From positions 18,390,863 through 18,454,862 of the forward strand of contig NC_064542.1 in assembly GCF_023856365.1 (NCBI RefSeq): a stretch of DNA of 64,000 nucleotides. The letters run 5' to 3'. Under the pieces are notes generated by a model, which was not told where the DNA came from, searched no databases, and saw only the letters and a program-made list of their open reading frames with translations. Origin of the DNA: Brienomyrus brachyistius. Taxonomy: Eukaryota; Chordata; Actinopteri; Osteoglossiformes; Mormyridae. Position numbers and translations under genes: made by a program. This document shows, piece by piece, positions 1 through 11,242 of the stretch. Position 1 is the stretch's first letter; every line of letters starts with the position of its first letter.

Positions 1-12
1 TTTGTCTTTCAG

Positions 13-1517
13 AAAACTTATTTGTCAGTGACCAAATGAAGCTGAAAATTGGGGATTTTGGACTGGCGGTCAAGCTGGAGCCGAGGGACAAGTAGGTGTT
101 TTTTGCAGAATTCCTGGCTAAGCTTTCAAATTTGTTTATACAGCAAGCTAAAGCACATGTGCGCTTAATGTTTTCCATTTGTGTGTGTTGTAGAGAAGTC
201 TGTGGTACTCCCGTCTATATGGCTCCAGAAGTATGGAAGCGAGAAGGATATGGAACCGAAGCAGAAGTCTGGGCACTGGGCTGTGTCATGTACGTATACC
301 CTATCAACCCCCCTCCCGGCCAAAGATCGGCATGGCTAATAAAATCTGCGTAACATTTTAAGAAGACATGCGTCTAGCATACATAAATATGTTTTTTTTT
401 TCTTCTTGAAAGAGAAAAGAAAAATGAATACTGGCACACAGCTGAAAGGAATTGCTCTTTTGGAAGCACAGCATTTTCATGTCAAATGTGAAAGACCTCA
501 AACACCTTTGCTGCCTTTCTTACTACAGGTACCAGCTTCTGATTGGGGAAATCCCATTTGATCACGACGATCGCTCTGAAATGTTGAAGAACATAAAAGA
601 AGCAAAATTTATTCTACCTAAGAACCTTCATTCTGAGGCTGGAAAACTAATAGAAAAAATATTTCAAATCGACCCACGAGATCGCCCGTCAATATCACAT
701 ATCCGTCGCCACAAGTTCTTCAGAAAGGTTGGTCCACTTGCAAACTGGTGGGATGTGGATGACTAGCTGGTCTGCTGAGGTCACTGGTACTTACCCTTCC
801 TTTAAAATTACAGTAACAAAAGATGGATGGATGCATGGATGGATGTATGGAATTGGTTTGCTTAACTGATGCATATTAAACTAATACCCTAGGGCTTCAC
901 TCCAAAGACACTGCCAGCTAGTAGCTGCAATACACCACCACAGCATAAAGCAGTCAACCCATTCAGAAAGATTTTCAACCGTTTCATGCGCCTGATACGA
1001 AAAAAGCGATCCAGAGGTAAATTCCATCGACATAAATCCTACTAGTAGATCATCTCTCAGTTCCTCAGGCTCAGATGCTTGACTTGGCAAATCCATGCTT
1101 TCTCGCAGTTGAGCCTTTACGGGAGGATGCCGAGCAGAGTGGACTTGAGATCCCCCAGCCTGTGGAGTCACTCCGTGTTCTAGAGGATGTCAACAGACCA
1201 ATGAATGAAAAAATTGACCTGGTCCAGTTGGTCAAAGTGGTTGAGGTAAAGATATGCTGTTCACAATAGTGAATCCTTGTCCTGTTCCATCTCTGTTACC
1301 ATTCTGTAGCTTAAGCTTGTCTTGGTGATTTGCATGGATAAAGCTGGGGTATATTGAATATTAGTGTAGTCGTCCTTGAACTCTAGTGAATGCCATGTTA
1401 ACTGAAAACCTCTATTTTTCTACACAGGGACCTGTAGGCAGGCTGTACTCAGCAAGTGCAGTGACGCCCCACACCTCAGTGCCTCCCCCAGCTCCCTGTA
1501 CACTCCTGTTTCAATAA
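13..1517 (+). CDS. PLK2/3-like protein kinase, copy A, 3' part (exons 5-10)
   Basis: The window opens in intron 4, so exons 1-4 are outside. Exons: 13-91, 194-289, 529-727, 893-1016, 1061-1245, 1428-1517. Exon 5 holds the DFG motif; exon 6 holds [10 protein letters not shown]; exon 7 finishes the kinase fold (DPRDRPS). Exon 8 starts with GFTP, which follows the kinase domain in PLK2-type proteins. The phases agree at every junction (2, 2, 0, 1, 0). The stop TAA (1515-1517) lies inside the AATAAA signal at 1513-1518. Compared with copies B-E it has Ile for Leu in the DRPSL segment. It has no internal stop. It is tail-to-tail with copy B across a 19 kb loop. Function is inferred from kinase motifs: Ser/Thr phosphorylation. 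No polo box follows. The exon 8-9 junction depends on a 44-nt intron and is the weakest part of the model. Confidence 0.82.
821..850 (+). repeat. ATGG-type microsatellite in intron 7
   Basis: A short run of gatggatggatgcatggatgg lies in intron 7 of the kinase. The same run occurs in every kinase copy (for example 28849-28877 and 53572-53600, and reversed at 22219-22247). Confidence 0.8.
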
Positions 1518-1543
1518 AGTTCTTTTGTGTTTCAAGCATTCAG

Positions 1544-3885
1544 GCATGGATTCAGTTTTTTTCTTGTACAATTATGGCCACATTCATACCAAGAACACAC
1601 TAGACAATCTCATGCAGATTTCATTTTCACCACTCAGTCTGTTCTGCTTAATTGTTTGGAGTATATGTGTTCTGACACTATGTTGATGGGAATTGATTCT
1701 TTGAGTGTCACCTAAAGAGCTTGTATTACTTGGGTAAATTGCATCAGACTCATGTTATTTTGAAAATTATATTTTCCTATATGTGCCAAAGTCAATTGGG
1801 ATTACCAAAATCAAAGTTGGCTCTCCACCTCCTGGTTATTGGAAGGTACTACGCCCCTCTACTAAATGCATTTCTTTCACTCATAAAGTGCATTTCCTGC
1901 ACGCAATGAACTTGTTTCTTTGACAAAATGCATTTGGTGAATGAAATGCCCTTTTTCATTTACGAAAGCAGATACATTCAAGCTTCTGAACATGATATGC
2001 TAGGTGCTAATATCAGTTCTGTGTACAAAATGAAACATTCCTGTTGATTTCGGGGCACCAAAGACAGTAACGTATTTATGCTTCTGTGGACAAAATGTAA
2101 CTGTAGTATGTCTTTCTGTGGACAAAATTCAAGGCATTACTTGATTTTGTCATTGAATAATGCATTTTGTCACACAGTATGTATTTTGTGTCCGAAAATG
2201 AGCGCTTGACAGGAGCTGGAAGACTACTTTCGTATGTACAGTACAACTAACAACGGAAAATCCTACATGTACCTACGTGTTACTGATAGTTGTCCTTTAC
2301 TTATGTTGTAGAAATTATTTTGGGCTGGGTCATGAGGAAAAGATTCGAGGTTGAAGAGGGGCATTTTATAGCAGACCACCTTGCCACAGAATGCACCCCC
2401 TGTCTATCTCTGGCTCGGAGAATACTACAGTACATGCACCAAACTTGCGCCAGTTACTGAGATTTATTTGTGCTGAAGAAATGATTTTGGGCTGGGCCAA
2501 ATGGAAAAGTTTCTGGGTGGGGTGGGGCTTTTACACCAGGCCCCTGTCTAACTTTGGCTGTGAAAATCCTACATGCACCAAACCTGTGCCTTATTTATGT
2601 TGTATAAATTATTTTTGGCTGCAATGTAAAGAAAGAATGATGGGTGGGTGGGGGGTTGCAGTTTTAACTCTAATTGGGACTGTAAGATGTAAAGTAATGA
2701 ATATTCGTTCATTCATGCGACTGTAAGATAATGAATATCTAAAAATTGAAAAAATACAGAATTTCATAAACTTTCTCAATGACTTTGTTTTTAATCAATA
2801 AGAAATAAAATAACAAGAATAACATATAAATAAATAAATAAATATGACATTCAATAACAATTAAAGTAATCGCAACAACAATCTAACAAATAGAAATTAT
2901 GTTATAGTAATTAGGAAGTCCACATTTTAAAATATTGTCATTGAGCAATCAGTTGGAAGGACAACATGGAGGGAAGGGAACAGATAGCCTGCTTGGCATG
3001 CTATTCGTGTTTGAGTTTATCAGTGATTAGCTATTAACCTTTCACCGCATAGTAATGGTGCATTCCAAACAGATGTTGGCCTTGATGCGTACTGGCTCGT
3101 GATTGGTTGGCTATTTTGCGGTAACTTTGTTTTTACTCAGATGACACCCTTAGCGATCAGTCTTACTCTCTTGATAGACTAACGTGGTGTCTACAATGTA
3201 TAATAAAAGCTGCCCCGAACCATAGTAACCAGTTCACTCTACAGGCAAAGTTTATTCATTTACTCCTTCACAGCCAGTTAAAATAAGAACAATTAGATAA
3301 ACAGGAACATATGCTGAGCATATGAAGTTCTTTGTACGGAGTGCTGAGACACTGTGGGAGGCCATTCGCTAATCATCTCTCTCAGACAAGCTCAGCGCAG
3401 TCAGTCTGATATTAGACTCTCTAGTCATTCATATTACACAATTCTTAAGTTTTCTGAAATACTGGATCTTCTAACCACACTCAAAATACAGTTTAACTGT
3501 TCTTTCTTAAACTTTCTTAAAGAACGTAAAATGTAGCTTTACTGCTTACATTTACATTTCCAGCAAACATTTTAATTGATGCAAATGAGAGTAAATGGTG
3601 AATCAGTTTATTTGCTATCTAGCCACATTAAATGCATTTGCTGCCCAACCGTTCATCAGTATGTGACCACTGCCATCTGGCTTTAAAGAGTAAGTCTACT
3701 GTAATACTATCATTACAGTAGTATTATTAGTATTATCAGCTTATTGAAAATGCAAAATGAGATGCGGGAAAAATGTCTCAAATGCAGATCAGTTGATCGG
3801 TGATCGGGAGCTTACTAATGAAAATGAGAAGACCAAAGGGTTTGAACAAGAGATGGTGGTGGGGCTGTGATGGACCCCTCCTGAT
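1544..3885. other. Non-coding stretch downstream of copy A
   Basis: AT-rich sequence shared with 29571-31904 and 54294-56634. I see no convincing gene. The open frames, such as the one at 2391-2726, have no recognisable motif. Features seen: scattered caaaatg words at 1920-2190, an ATAA microsatellite at 2826-2845 (longer here than in units 2 and 3), a small hairpin catatgc/gcatatg at 3307-3323, and a TACTGTAAT/ATTACAGTA stem at 3697-3720. Confidence 0.6.
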
Positions 3886-4020
3886 GTTACATTTATACAT
3901 GAACATGCACTGCATCACATTATTATACAGTTTGTTACATTTATACATGAACATGCACTGCATCACATTATTATACAGTTTGTTACATTTAAACATTTAT
4001 ACATGAACATGCACTGCATC
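3886..4020 (+). repeat. 48-bp tandem repeat next to the solo LTR
   Basis: Two full 48-bp copies (3886-3933, 3934-3981) begin gttacatttatacatgaaca; a partial diverged copy follows up to the LTR. Units 2 and 3 have one full copy fewer (31905 and 56628). The repeat resumes on the other side of the LTR (4319 onward), so the LTR element inserted inside this repeat. Confidence 0.85.
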
Positions 4021-4317
4021 TGTGACGCCCGCTCCGTCCGCTCCTCGTGTGTGCCACGCCCCCTAATTACCCACGTGTGATTTCCTGATCGTGCCCAGTC
4101 GTGTCTTGTTTCCTGCTGCCTTGTTCCATGTATTTAAGTTCCTGTTTTGTACTAACCCGTTGTCTGTCATTGATGTTAGTCGCGTCAGATGTTATCCGCC
4201 ATCCGTTCCCCCGATTCCTTTATTAAAACCCCAGTTTGCCCCGTAATTCGCCTGTTTGCCTGCTTCCTGTCTGCTCGCCTGTCTGTTCGCCTTACCGGCT
4301 TCCAGCGTCCCGTGACA
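4021..4317 (+). mobile_element. Solo LTR, Tf1/sushi-like LTR retrotransposon
   Basis: A 297-bp LTR begins TGTGACGCC and ends GTGACA. It is nearly identical to both LTRs of the complete elements at 31992-34630 and 56715-59352, at the same position of the repeat unit. It contains a TATTTAA box, a GTCTGTCATT start region about 30 bp after it, and an ATTAAA signal. Flanks are gcatc and gaatc, a probable 5-bp target duplication with one mismatch. The internal part was probably lost by LTR-LTR recombination in this unit. Confidence 0.9.
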
Positions 4318-4632
4318 GAATCATATACAGTTTGTTACATTTATACATGAACATGCACTGCATCACATTACGCAGTTTGTTACATTTCTGCTTAGCCTTT
4401 TCTTTATACAGATGTTAATGTTACTTATTGCAGCCTCTTTAAAAGAAATGAAAAAAAATGCTTTAAAAGTTGCTATACTGGGGGGCGCTGTTTAGCGGAC
4501 TATGGAGTAGACGTAGGTAACTAAGCTCCACACTACAAAGCATTAAAATTACATTTATATGGGGAATAGATAATCTTTATTGCATTTTTCGGCATTGTCA
4601 ACTGCACTTTGTTTATCTTTGAACGACAAATT

Positions 4633-5550
4633 ATGGCCAGCAAGTCGACGAAAACGCGCAGTACGATTCAAACAACTTTACGGCCTGGTCTGCACGGCTC
4701 GCCTTCGGAGCCGAGTAGCGTAGACACTCCGGCTGATCAGATTACAGATACTTTCAGACAAGAACTACTGTCGTTACTGCGAAAAGACATCGCGGAAATA
4801 ATGAAAACAGAGCTCAGGGTAGCTCTAGAAAGCGAGATGTCAGCCTTTAGAGCCGATATTAAGTCAGTGGGAGCTGAGCTGAAGTCCTATCAAGAAACAA
4901 CTACAACAGAGTTAACATCTTTGAAAGGGACAGTAAGTGAAATGGAGCGGAGCCTGTCGTCGTACACGGACGATGTTGTGAATCTTCAGCGGGAGGTACG
5001 ACAACTCACAGCTCTTACAGAGTCACTTCAGAATAAATGTGAGGATTTAGAGTCACGTTCGAGAAGAAACAACATACGGATACGGGGAGTACCGGAAGGC
5101 CCGAACAGCTGTTCTGTCGAAGCAGTGTCAGCCTTATTAAAAAGAGCGCTCGGTCTTGCTGACGCTCCGATGCTGGATAGAGCGCACAGATCACTGCAGC
5201 GTGCCCCAAAACCAGGCGAGCCGCCGAGAACTATCGTGGCACGTTTTCATTACCATCGCGATTGCGCCAACATCCTGCGACTCGCCAGGGAAAAACAGCG
5301 GATGTCAGTGGACGACATGACAATCTCAATCTTTCCCGACTTTACCTCGCGAGTGATGAAAGCCAGGGCGGAATATAACAACATCAGAAATCAGCTTCGG
5401 GGAGTCGAAGGAGTTCGATTTGGCATCCTGTACCCGGCCCGATTCAAGATTACATACAAAGGCAAGGAACGGATCTTCTCTACCCCTTCTGATACCCAAT
5501 CGTATGTCACACGGTCCATTCTAACACACGGTTCTACATCTACGACCTGA
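4633..5550 (+). CDS. LINE ORF1 protein (L1 ORF1p-like, RNA-binding)
   Basis: A 305-residue protein; the start is the ATG at 4633 (MASKSTKTRS). Residues 1-40 are Ser/Thr/Pro-rich and probably disordered. About 41-142 form a long heptad-type coiled coil, which in L1 ORF1p drives trimer formation. RRNNIRIRGVPEG (about 144-156) is the typical entry to the RRM-like domain of this family, followed by a basic C-terminal domain. The family role is to coat the LINE RNA in the cytoplasm and act as a chaperone in retrotransposition. No frameshift or stop is seen. It lies 510 bp upstream of ORF2. Confidence 0.9.
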   Translation: MASKSTKTRSTIQTTLRPGLHGSPSEPSSVDTPADQITDTFRQELLSLLRKDIAEIMKTELRVALESEMSAFRADIKSVGAELKSYQETTTTELTSLKGTVSEMERSLSSYTDDVVNLQREVRQLTALTESLQNKCEDLESRSRRNNIRIRGVPEGPNSCSVEAVSALLKRALGLADAPMLDRAHRSLQRAPKPGEPPRTIVARFHYHRDCANILRLAREKQRMSVDDMTISIFPDFTSRVMKARAEYNNIRNQLRGVEGVRFGILYPARFKITYKGKERIFSTPSDTQSYVTRSILTHGSTSTT

Positions 5551-6060
5551 ATGTCTTTCTCGAAATCACTCTGTAGTCGAAATTTTCCATGCAGGACTTT
5601 AGCTGAAGTGCTGTATAATCCGGAGGACAATGAAACTATGTTTACATACAGTTAACATTGTTGTCAGTCGTTTACGACTCTTTCCTTTAACTAGACATAT
5701 TATAATATAGATTAATAGTGTTCGCCGATGATGCACATGTTTCTCTGTTTTGATTTTTGAATCCCAGTAATTATTTGAATTACATGCTTTGTATTGTGGA
5801 CTTAGGAGGTTTGAAGGTTTCATAGGTTCCAACCCCTATTCTTTGTATTTGGGATTTGGCCTTTTAGTTAGAAAGGCTACAGCGACCTTGCAGTTACGGG
5901 AAGGTCTGCATAAGGACCCAAGGTGTTTCTTTCTCCTTTTTTTCTGTTTGATTGTTTTTGTTTGTTTTCTTTCCATTGTTGACATGGTCACTAGATCTTA
6001 TGCTGTTTACTTTATAACTCCAGTTCACTCATTCAACTATCAATCTATGTTCATCTTTCA

Positions 6061-9000
6061 ATGGCGGAGACAACAACACGTGATTTAAGCTCTATTCGTT
6101 TTATAAGTTGGAATATTAAGGGGATACAGCATCCAATAAAACGTCGTAGAGTTTTTACGCACCTCCGATCATTAAAACCAGATATTATATTTCTTCAAGA
6201 GACACATCTTCGAGTGGGCGAAAGTAATAAATTTCCAAAAGGTTGGGTTGATCAGGTGTTTCACTCGAAATATAGTGATAGGTTAAGAGGAGCTGCCATA
6301 CTAATTAAAAAAGGCATCCCATTTAAAGCTTCTAATGTAATTCCGGATAATAATGGCAGATTTATTATAGTGGCAGGGAAATTGTTTGGTCACCAAATAA
6401 TACTAGCTAATATCTACGGCCCAAATTGGGACAACCCAGATTTTTTCTCTAACTTTTTGTCCAAGCTCCCAGACTTTAATTCACATATGTTAATATGGGG
6501 GGGTGATTTTAATTGTACACTAGACCCCGCATTGGATAAATCTCATCCTAAACACGACAGTAGAGTCTCTAGGTCACGAGAAATGCTACTGTCTTGTATG
6601 CAGTCCTACAAACTATATGACCCATGGAGGCATGCTAATCCTACTTCTAGGCAATTTTCTTTCTTCTCGCCGGTACATTACTCATATTCTAGAATCGACT
6701 TTTACTTAATTGATCATAAAGCAGTTTCCTATGTTACTAATTGCCAATACCACTCTATTATAATTTCTGATCATTGTCCTGTGCAATTAGATTTGGCATT
6801 CCCGAATAATATTCAGTCACAACGAACTTGGCAGTTTGATCCCATATTATTAACTCACGACTCATTCATTAAACTCATTTCGGAACAGATCGATACATAC
6901 ATAGAAATTAATAGTACCCCTGGTATTTCATATACAGTTATATGGGAATCACTTAAGGCCTATCTTAGAGGTCAGATTATTTCATACACAGCTTATGAGA
7001 AGAAAAAACAAAATAGGCGTCTAAATGAACTAGCTGAACAAATTCAAAAGATAGACCGGAAATTACCAAGTGAACCTACTTCTGAAACATTTAAGACACG
7101 ACTACTGCTCCAGACAGAATATGACAACCTCTCAATTGAGAAGGCAGAGCGGCTCCTGCTTAAAACCAAACAAACATACTATGAGCATGGTGAGAAACCC
7201 AGTAAATTGCTTGCACATCAGGCGAGACAGATAGCTGCACTCAGAGCAATTTCGGAAATTCGTACCACAACAGGTTTAATTACTACAAACCCTAAGAATA
7301 TCAACGATCAGTTTAAAATGCAATACATAAACTGTTATCAATCTCAAACACCCGTGAATACAACTCAAACTTATAGTTTTTTGAATAATTTAGAAATTCC
7401 CAAAATTTCAGTTGAGGACCAAATTTTTATTGATTCCCCAATAACGAGTCAAGAAATCATACATGCTATAAAAACAATGCAGAATGGTAAATCACCAGGT
7501 CCGGATGGCTTCCCTATTGAATTCTATAAGGCTTTTGCTACTAAATTAACACCTTTGTTAGACCTATTGTTCCAAGAAATTATCACAACCAAGAAACTAC
7601 CGGATACCATGTCACAAGCTGTGATATCTGTAATTCTTAAAAAGGACAGGGATCCACTTGATTGTGATTCCTATCGCCCAATAAGTCTTCTCTGTTGTGA
7701 CTACAAAATTCTCACCAAAATTTTGTCCCAACGTCTCGAGAAGGTAATACCCCATATAATCAATCCTGACCAGACCGGCTTTATACCAGGCAGACAGTCA
7801 TATTACAATGTGCGGAGGCTCCTTAATATCTTGTATTCTGCCCACTCCACCCTCCATCCTGAAATCATACTCTCTCTTGATGCAGAGAAGGCCTTTGACA
7901 GGGTGGAATGGAGCTATTTGTTCACAACTTTGGAAAAATTTGGTTTTGGACCATCTTTTATTGCATGGATTAAGATTTTGTATTATTCTCCAAAAGCTTC
8001 AGTTCGGACAAACTCCAATTACTCAGAATACTTTTTACTACATAGAGGCACAAGACAAGGCTGCTGTCTGTCCCCCTTTTTGTTTAATTTAGCCATTGAA
8101 CCTTTAGCCATAGCAATAAGACAATCACCAAAGGTTACAGGAATCACTAGGAATTGTAAGATACATAAAATATCATTGTATGCTGATGATGTATTATTGT
8201 ACGTATCTGACCCGTTAGAGTCGATTCCATACTTGTTACAGATTCTGAAGCAATTTGGGAATTTTTCAGGATACAAATTAAATTTTTCTAAAAGTTTACT
8301 TTTTCCTATAAATAATTTAGCAACTAACATAGATTATAGCACTTTTCCATTTAAGTTGGAGAGTCGGTCATTTGCCTACCTGGGTATTAACTTCACACAA
8401 ACATACAAAGACCTCTATGACTATAATTTAAAGGTGTTACTGGAACGTACCAATTCAGATTTTAACAGATGGTCATTGCTTCCCCTTTCATTAGCTGGTC
8501 GAGTTAATATTGTCAAAATGATGGTGCTACCCCGCTTTTCATATATATTTCAAATGATTCCTGTTCTCTTAACCAAAAACTGGTTTAATAAGTTGAATAG
8601 CTACATTACTAACTTCATATGGAACAAATCGATGCCACGTATGAAGAGAGCCTATCTGGAGTTACCTAAGTCAGCTGGAGGGCAGGGTTTACCTAACTTT
8701 ATGTTTTACTATTGGGCTGCCAATTTTGTTAAACTAAGCCACTGGATTTCTGTACACAAATCAAGGGAAGGCCCAGCTTGGGTTACTATGGAGCTAGAGT
8801 CATATCAGTCTATATCTCCAATAACTCTTCTCAATAGCCCTCTACCTATTCATTTCAACCTTAAAAATTTAAACCCTGTAGTAAAAGCAACCCTTAAAAT
8901 ATGGTTTCAATTCAGAAAACATTTTGGTTTCACCCAAGCATGTAGCTTCCTTCCACTAACTGATAATCATCTATTCCCACCTTCTCAAATAGATACAGCT

Positions 9001-9870
9001 TTCAAAATCTGGCAGGACAATGGCTTATTTTTTGTTGGGGATTTGTTTAAGGATGGTACATTTGTTTCATTTAATACCCTACAAAATAGCCATAATATTC
9101 CAAAGACACATTTTTTCCGATATCTGCAGGCTCGTAGCTTTATCATGAAATACTTTTCCACCCCTCTTCAGACATCTAAAACGGCAGTAGATTATATTTT
9201 AGAAATAGATCCCTATATAAAACGCAGGATTTCAGTGATCTATAATATCATTCAGAATATCAACATACCTTCATGGGATAAGACCAGAGCAGCCTGGGAA
9301 CAAGACCTAAGTGTTGAAATCAATGATGGAAATTGGCGACATATTATTAAACAGATGCACACTTCTTCTTTCTGCCTTAGACACAACCTAATACAATTTA
9401 AAGTAGTTCATCGTTTACATTTCACAAATGAAAGATTGGCTAGAATTTACCCTGGCACCGACGCAGGATGTCCCAGGTGCCAACATAGCCCAGCTACAAC
9501 CGGTCATATGTTTTGGTCTTGTCAGTCTTTAAAATATTTTTGGGAACAGATTTTTCACTCTTTCTCACACATATGCAACACTACAATAGAGCCCAGTCCC
9601 TTTGTTGTGCTGTTTGGGGTGCTCCCACAAGACAAACATTACACGAGATTGCAGGCGAGGGCTGTTGCCTTCTCTTCTCTGTTAGCACGAAAAATAATTC
9701 TTTTAATGTGGAAGTCCCCCAGACCACCAACATTTAGTCAATGGGTAAAAGCTGTGCTCTCTACATTGCCACTCGAAAAGCTGAGATATAGCCGAGGTAA
9801 ATGCAGACAAAAGTTCCATGCAATTTGGTCCCCCTTTATAGAATATGTTGACAACATTGTACTCACCTGA
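6061..9870 (+). CDS. LINE ORF2: AP endonuclease and reverse transcriptase
   Basis: A 1269-residue protein from the ATG at 6061, of normal full length for an L1-type ORF2. The N-terminal apurinic-like endonuclease shows SWNIKG, LQETH (45-49), GGDFNC, and SDHCPV (from 236). The reverse transcriptase shows PGPDG (from 479), LDAEKAFD (from 606) and the catalytic YADD (707-710). A C-terminal CCHC-type knuckle, C-x2-C-x8-H-x4-C, is at 1137-1154. The family cuts target DNA and copies its own RNA at the nick. Catalytic motifs are intact and no stop interrupts the frame. Clade assignment to L1/Tx1 is by motif style and by the coiled-coil ORF1. Confidence 0.95.
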   Translation: MAETTTRDLSSIRFISWNIKGIQHPIKRRRVFTHLRSLKPDIIFLQETHLRVGESNKFPKGWVDQVFHSKYSDRLRGAAILIKKGIPFKASNVIPDNNGRFIIVAGKLFGHQIILANIYGPNWDNPDFFSNFLSKLPDFNSHMLIWGGDFNCTLDPALDKSHPKHDSRVSRSREMLLSCMQSYKLYDPWRHANPTSRQFSFFSPVHYSYSRIDFYLIDHKAVSYVTNCQYHSIIISDHCPVQLDLAFPNNIQSQRTWQFDPILLTHDSFIKLISEQIDTYIEINSTPGISYTVIWESLKAYLRGQIISYTAYEKKKQNRRLNELAEQIQKIDRKLPSEPTSETFKTRLLLQTEYDNLSIEKAERLLLKTKQTYYEHGEKPSKLLAHQARQIAALRAISEIRTTTGLITTNPKNINDQFKMQYINCYQSQTPVNTTQTYSFLNNLEIPKISVEDQIFIDSPITSQEIIHAIKTMQNGKSPGPDGFPIEFYKAFATKLTPLLDLLFQEIITTKKLPDTMSQAVISVILKKDRDPLDCDSYRPISLLCCDYKILTKILSQRLEKVIPHIINPDQTGFIPGRQSYYNVRRLLNILYSAHSTLHPEIILSLDAEKAFDRVEWSYLFTTLEKFGFGPSFIAWIKILYYSPKASVRTNSNYSEYFLLHRGTRQGCCLSPFLFNLAIEPLAIAIRQSPKVTGITRNCKIHKISLYADDVLLYVSDPLESIPYLLQILKQFGNFSGYKLNFSKSLLFPINNLATNIDYSTFPFKLESRSFAYLGINFTQTYKDLYDYNLKVLLERTNSDFNRWSLLPLSLAGRVNIVKMMVLPRFSYIFQMIPVLLTKNWFNKLNSYITNFIWNKSMPRMKRAYLELPKSAGGQGLPNFMFYYWAANFVKLSHWISVHKSREGPAWVTMELESYQSISPITLLNSPLPIHFNLKNLNPVVKATLKIWFQFRKHFGFTQACSFLPLTDNHLFPPSQIDTAFKIWQDNGLFFVGDLFKDGTFVSFNTLQNSHNIPKTHFFRYLQARSFIMKYFSTPLQTSKTAVDYILEIDPYIKRRISVIYNIIQNINIPSWDKTRAAWEQDLSVEINDGNWRHIIKQMHTSSFCLRHNLIQFKVVHRLHFTNERLARIYPGTDAGCPRCQHSPATTGHMFWSCQSLKYFWEQIFHSFSHICNTTIEPSPFVVLFGVLPQDKHYTRLQARAVAFSSLLARKIILLMWKSPRPPTFSQWVKAVLSTLPLEKLRYSRGKCRQKFHAIWSPFIEYVDNIVLT

Positions 9871-9880
9871 ACATGGAGGT

Positions 9881-9961
9881 TTATTTATTTATTTATTTAC
9901 TTATTTATTTATTATTACTATTTTTTTATTATTATTATTATTATTATTTTTTTATTTTTTA

Positions 9962-9996
<35 letters not shown>

Positions 9997-10015
9997 TATT
10001 TATTTATCTATTTAC
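9881..10015 (+). repeat. TTTA/TTA microsatellite in the LINE 3' UTR
   Basis: A run of ttta and tta units starts just after the ORF2 stop. It makes several low-complexity open frames that are not genes. Confidence 0.9.
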
Positions 10016-10286
10016 TTTTTCCAATTACTCTGTTATTGTTACACCTGGGTCGGGGGGTGTGTTCGTTTTGTTTTTGTGGCTTAATGTTGTAAAATTTGGA
10101 AAAACACAAAATAAAGTTTGAAAAAAAAAAAAGTTGCTATACTGTATATAGGACTGTGCAAAATTCTTAAGCAACAAAAGAAAATTCTTTTTTATTTCAT
10201 TTATCTGGGCTGTCAGAAAAAAAAAACATGATTTAACATAGGAACTAAGGATGTGCACCATTCAGAACTGATTCGCGATTGGCCCC

Positions 10287-10604
10287 TGTCACGATCACGG
10301 CGTAGCGGTTGCGAGCAGGACGGCGGTAAGCGGCGATCGTGTGGGCAGGCGTGAAAGGAGCAGGCAGACAGGTCGAGATCAGGGTAAACTCGGGGTTTAA
10401 TTAGGGAATCGGGAGCAGGGAACATCAAACCACACAAGATCCACAACAAACTACAATGACGGACAAGGGGAACAGGTAAGATCAGCACTTAAATAGGACG
10501 GGACTAATCAAAGTAATCGGACACAGCAGGAGACGATCAGGGAAGCACACGTGGGTAATCAGGGGGCGTGGCACACACGAGGAGCGTATGAGCCGGGCAT
10601 GACA
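10287..10604 (-). mobile_element. Solo LTR of a related LTR family, unit 1
   Basis: Read on the minus strand this 318-bp block begins TGTCATGCC, contains CCTCGTGTGTGCCACGCC and ACCCACGTGTG as in the 297-bp LTR family, has TATTTAAG followed about 30 bp later by TGTCCGTCATT, and ends TCGTGACA. It is therefore a second, diverged LTR of the same general type. I see no clear target duplication. Copies at 34936-35253 and 59658-59975. Confidence 0.8.
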
Positions 10605-11242
10605 CTTATTTTCTACAAAGCAAGTTCAATGCAAGCATAACCTGCAGAAGCAAGACAAAGCATGGCGGGGAAAACATATTATTGTACTGTACAATTACTT
10701 CAAATTTAGGAATAAAAAAATACGACCAAAAATGTTTTAGTTTGCCAAGTAATCAAAAGTCAGAGTAAACTAATACATGATAACACACATGCAAAAGATC
10801 AATGGCAGAACAGGTGCTCTGAACCCAGTCTGGATTAAAACGGAATTAACCATCTCTCTCAACATAATATTGGGATCATTTATTCTCTTCAGAGGCCTCT
10901 ATAGAACTGTGCATCCATCTCCTCACTCATGTTTAGACAGACGTATCCTAAGGCACCAGGGCAACATCAGGCCCATCAAGTAGAGAATTCAGCACCACGG
11001 ACAGTGACCTGTGTTGCTGTGACATCTGGTTCCTTCATTGGCTCTGTATATTTTTCTAGAAATAACTAAATGGCTCTTTTGGGGGAATTTCCAGCCAGAG
11101 ACTTGGTTCTTATATGACGAGAAAGTATTATTTTTACTTAGACTAAGAAGCTATAGAATATCAGCTCTGCATGCGATCTCTCCTTTACTGCTGAAGCACC
11201 TCTGTCGCCGGTTGACATTTTCACAATGGATGGTCTTTAGAT
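10605..11242. other. Stretch without a supported gene
   Basis: Short open frames with hydrophobic segments (10777-10983, 11038-11250) have no family signature. They lie just upstream of the env-like frame and could be decayed parts of the same element. Repeated at 35254-35891 and 59976-60613. Confidence 0.4.

Larger units (their letters stand above)
1..1943. repeat. Inverted-repeat arm containing copy A (partial)
   Basis: This stretch is repeated nearly base for base at 28027-29970 and 52751-54693 (+) and in reverse at 21125-23056 and 45837-47779. Homology with the reversed copies stops at about 1943, after the words caaaatgcatttggtgaatg. The forward copies continue to match beyond that point. 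Confidence 0.9.
4481..10128 (+). mobile_element. Full-length L1/Tx1-type LINE with target-site duplication
   Basis: A 5.65 kb insertion found only in unit 1. The empty site is readable in units 2 and 3 (34785 and 59508 region). Target duplication: aaaagttgctatactg at 4465-4480 and 10129-10144. The 5' end starts with a G run, then a short 5' UTR of about 150 bp, ORF1 (4633-5550), a 510-bp gap, ORF2 (6061-9870), an AT-rich 3' UTR, AATAAA at about 10110 and an A tail. Both ORFs are open, so the element looks young and possibly active. Confidence 0.95.

Noticed and set aside
728..766. Kinase ending at WWDVDD by reading through the exon 7 donor
   Set aside because: The donor after FFRK and the GFTP exon in the right phase match PLK2-type proteins better; read-through could still give a minor isoform.
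881..1171. 96-codon minus-strand frame conserved in all units
   Set aside because: It lies antisense to kinase exons 8 and 9; conservation is explained by recent duplication.
2391..2726. 111-codon open frame in three units
   Set aside because: No domain, no splice or promoter context, and no codon evidence beyond duplication.
9845..10121. Hydrophobic open frames rich in Leu, Tyr and Phe after LINE ORF2
   Set aside because: Translation of a TTTA/TTA microsatellite.
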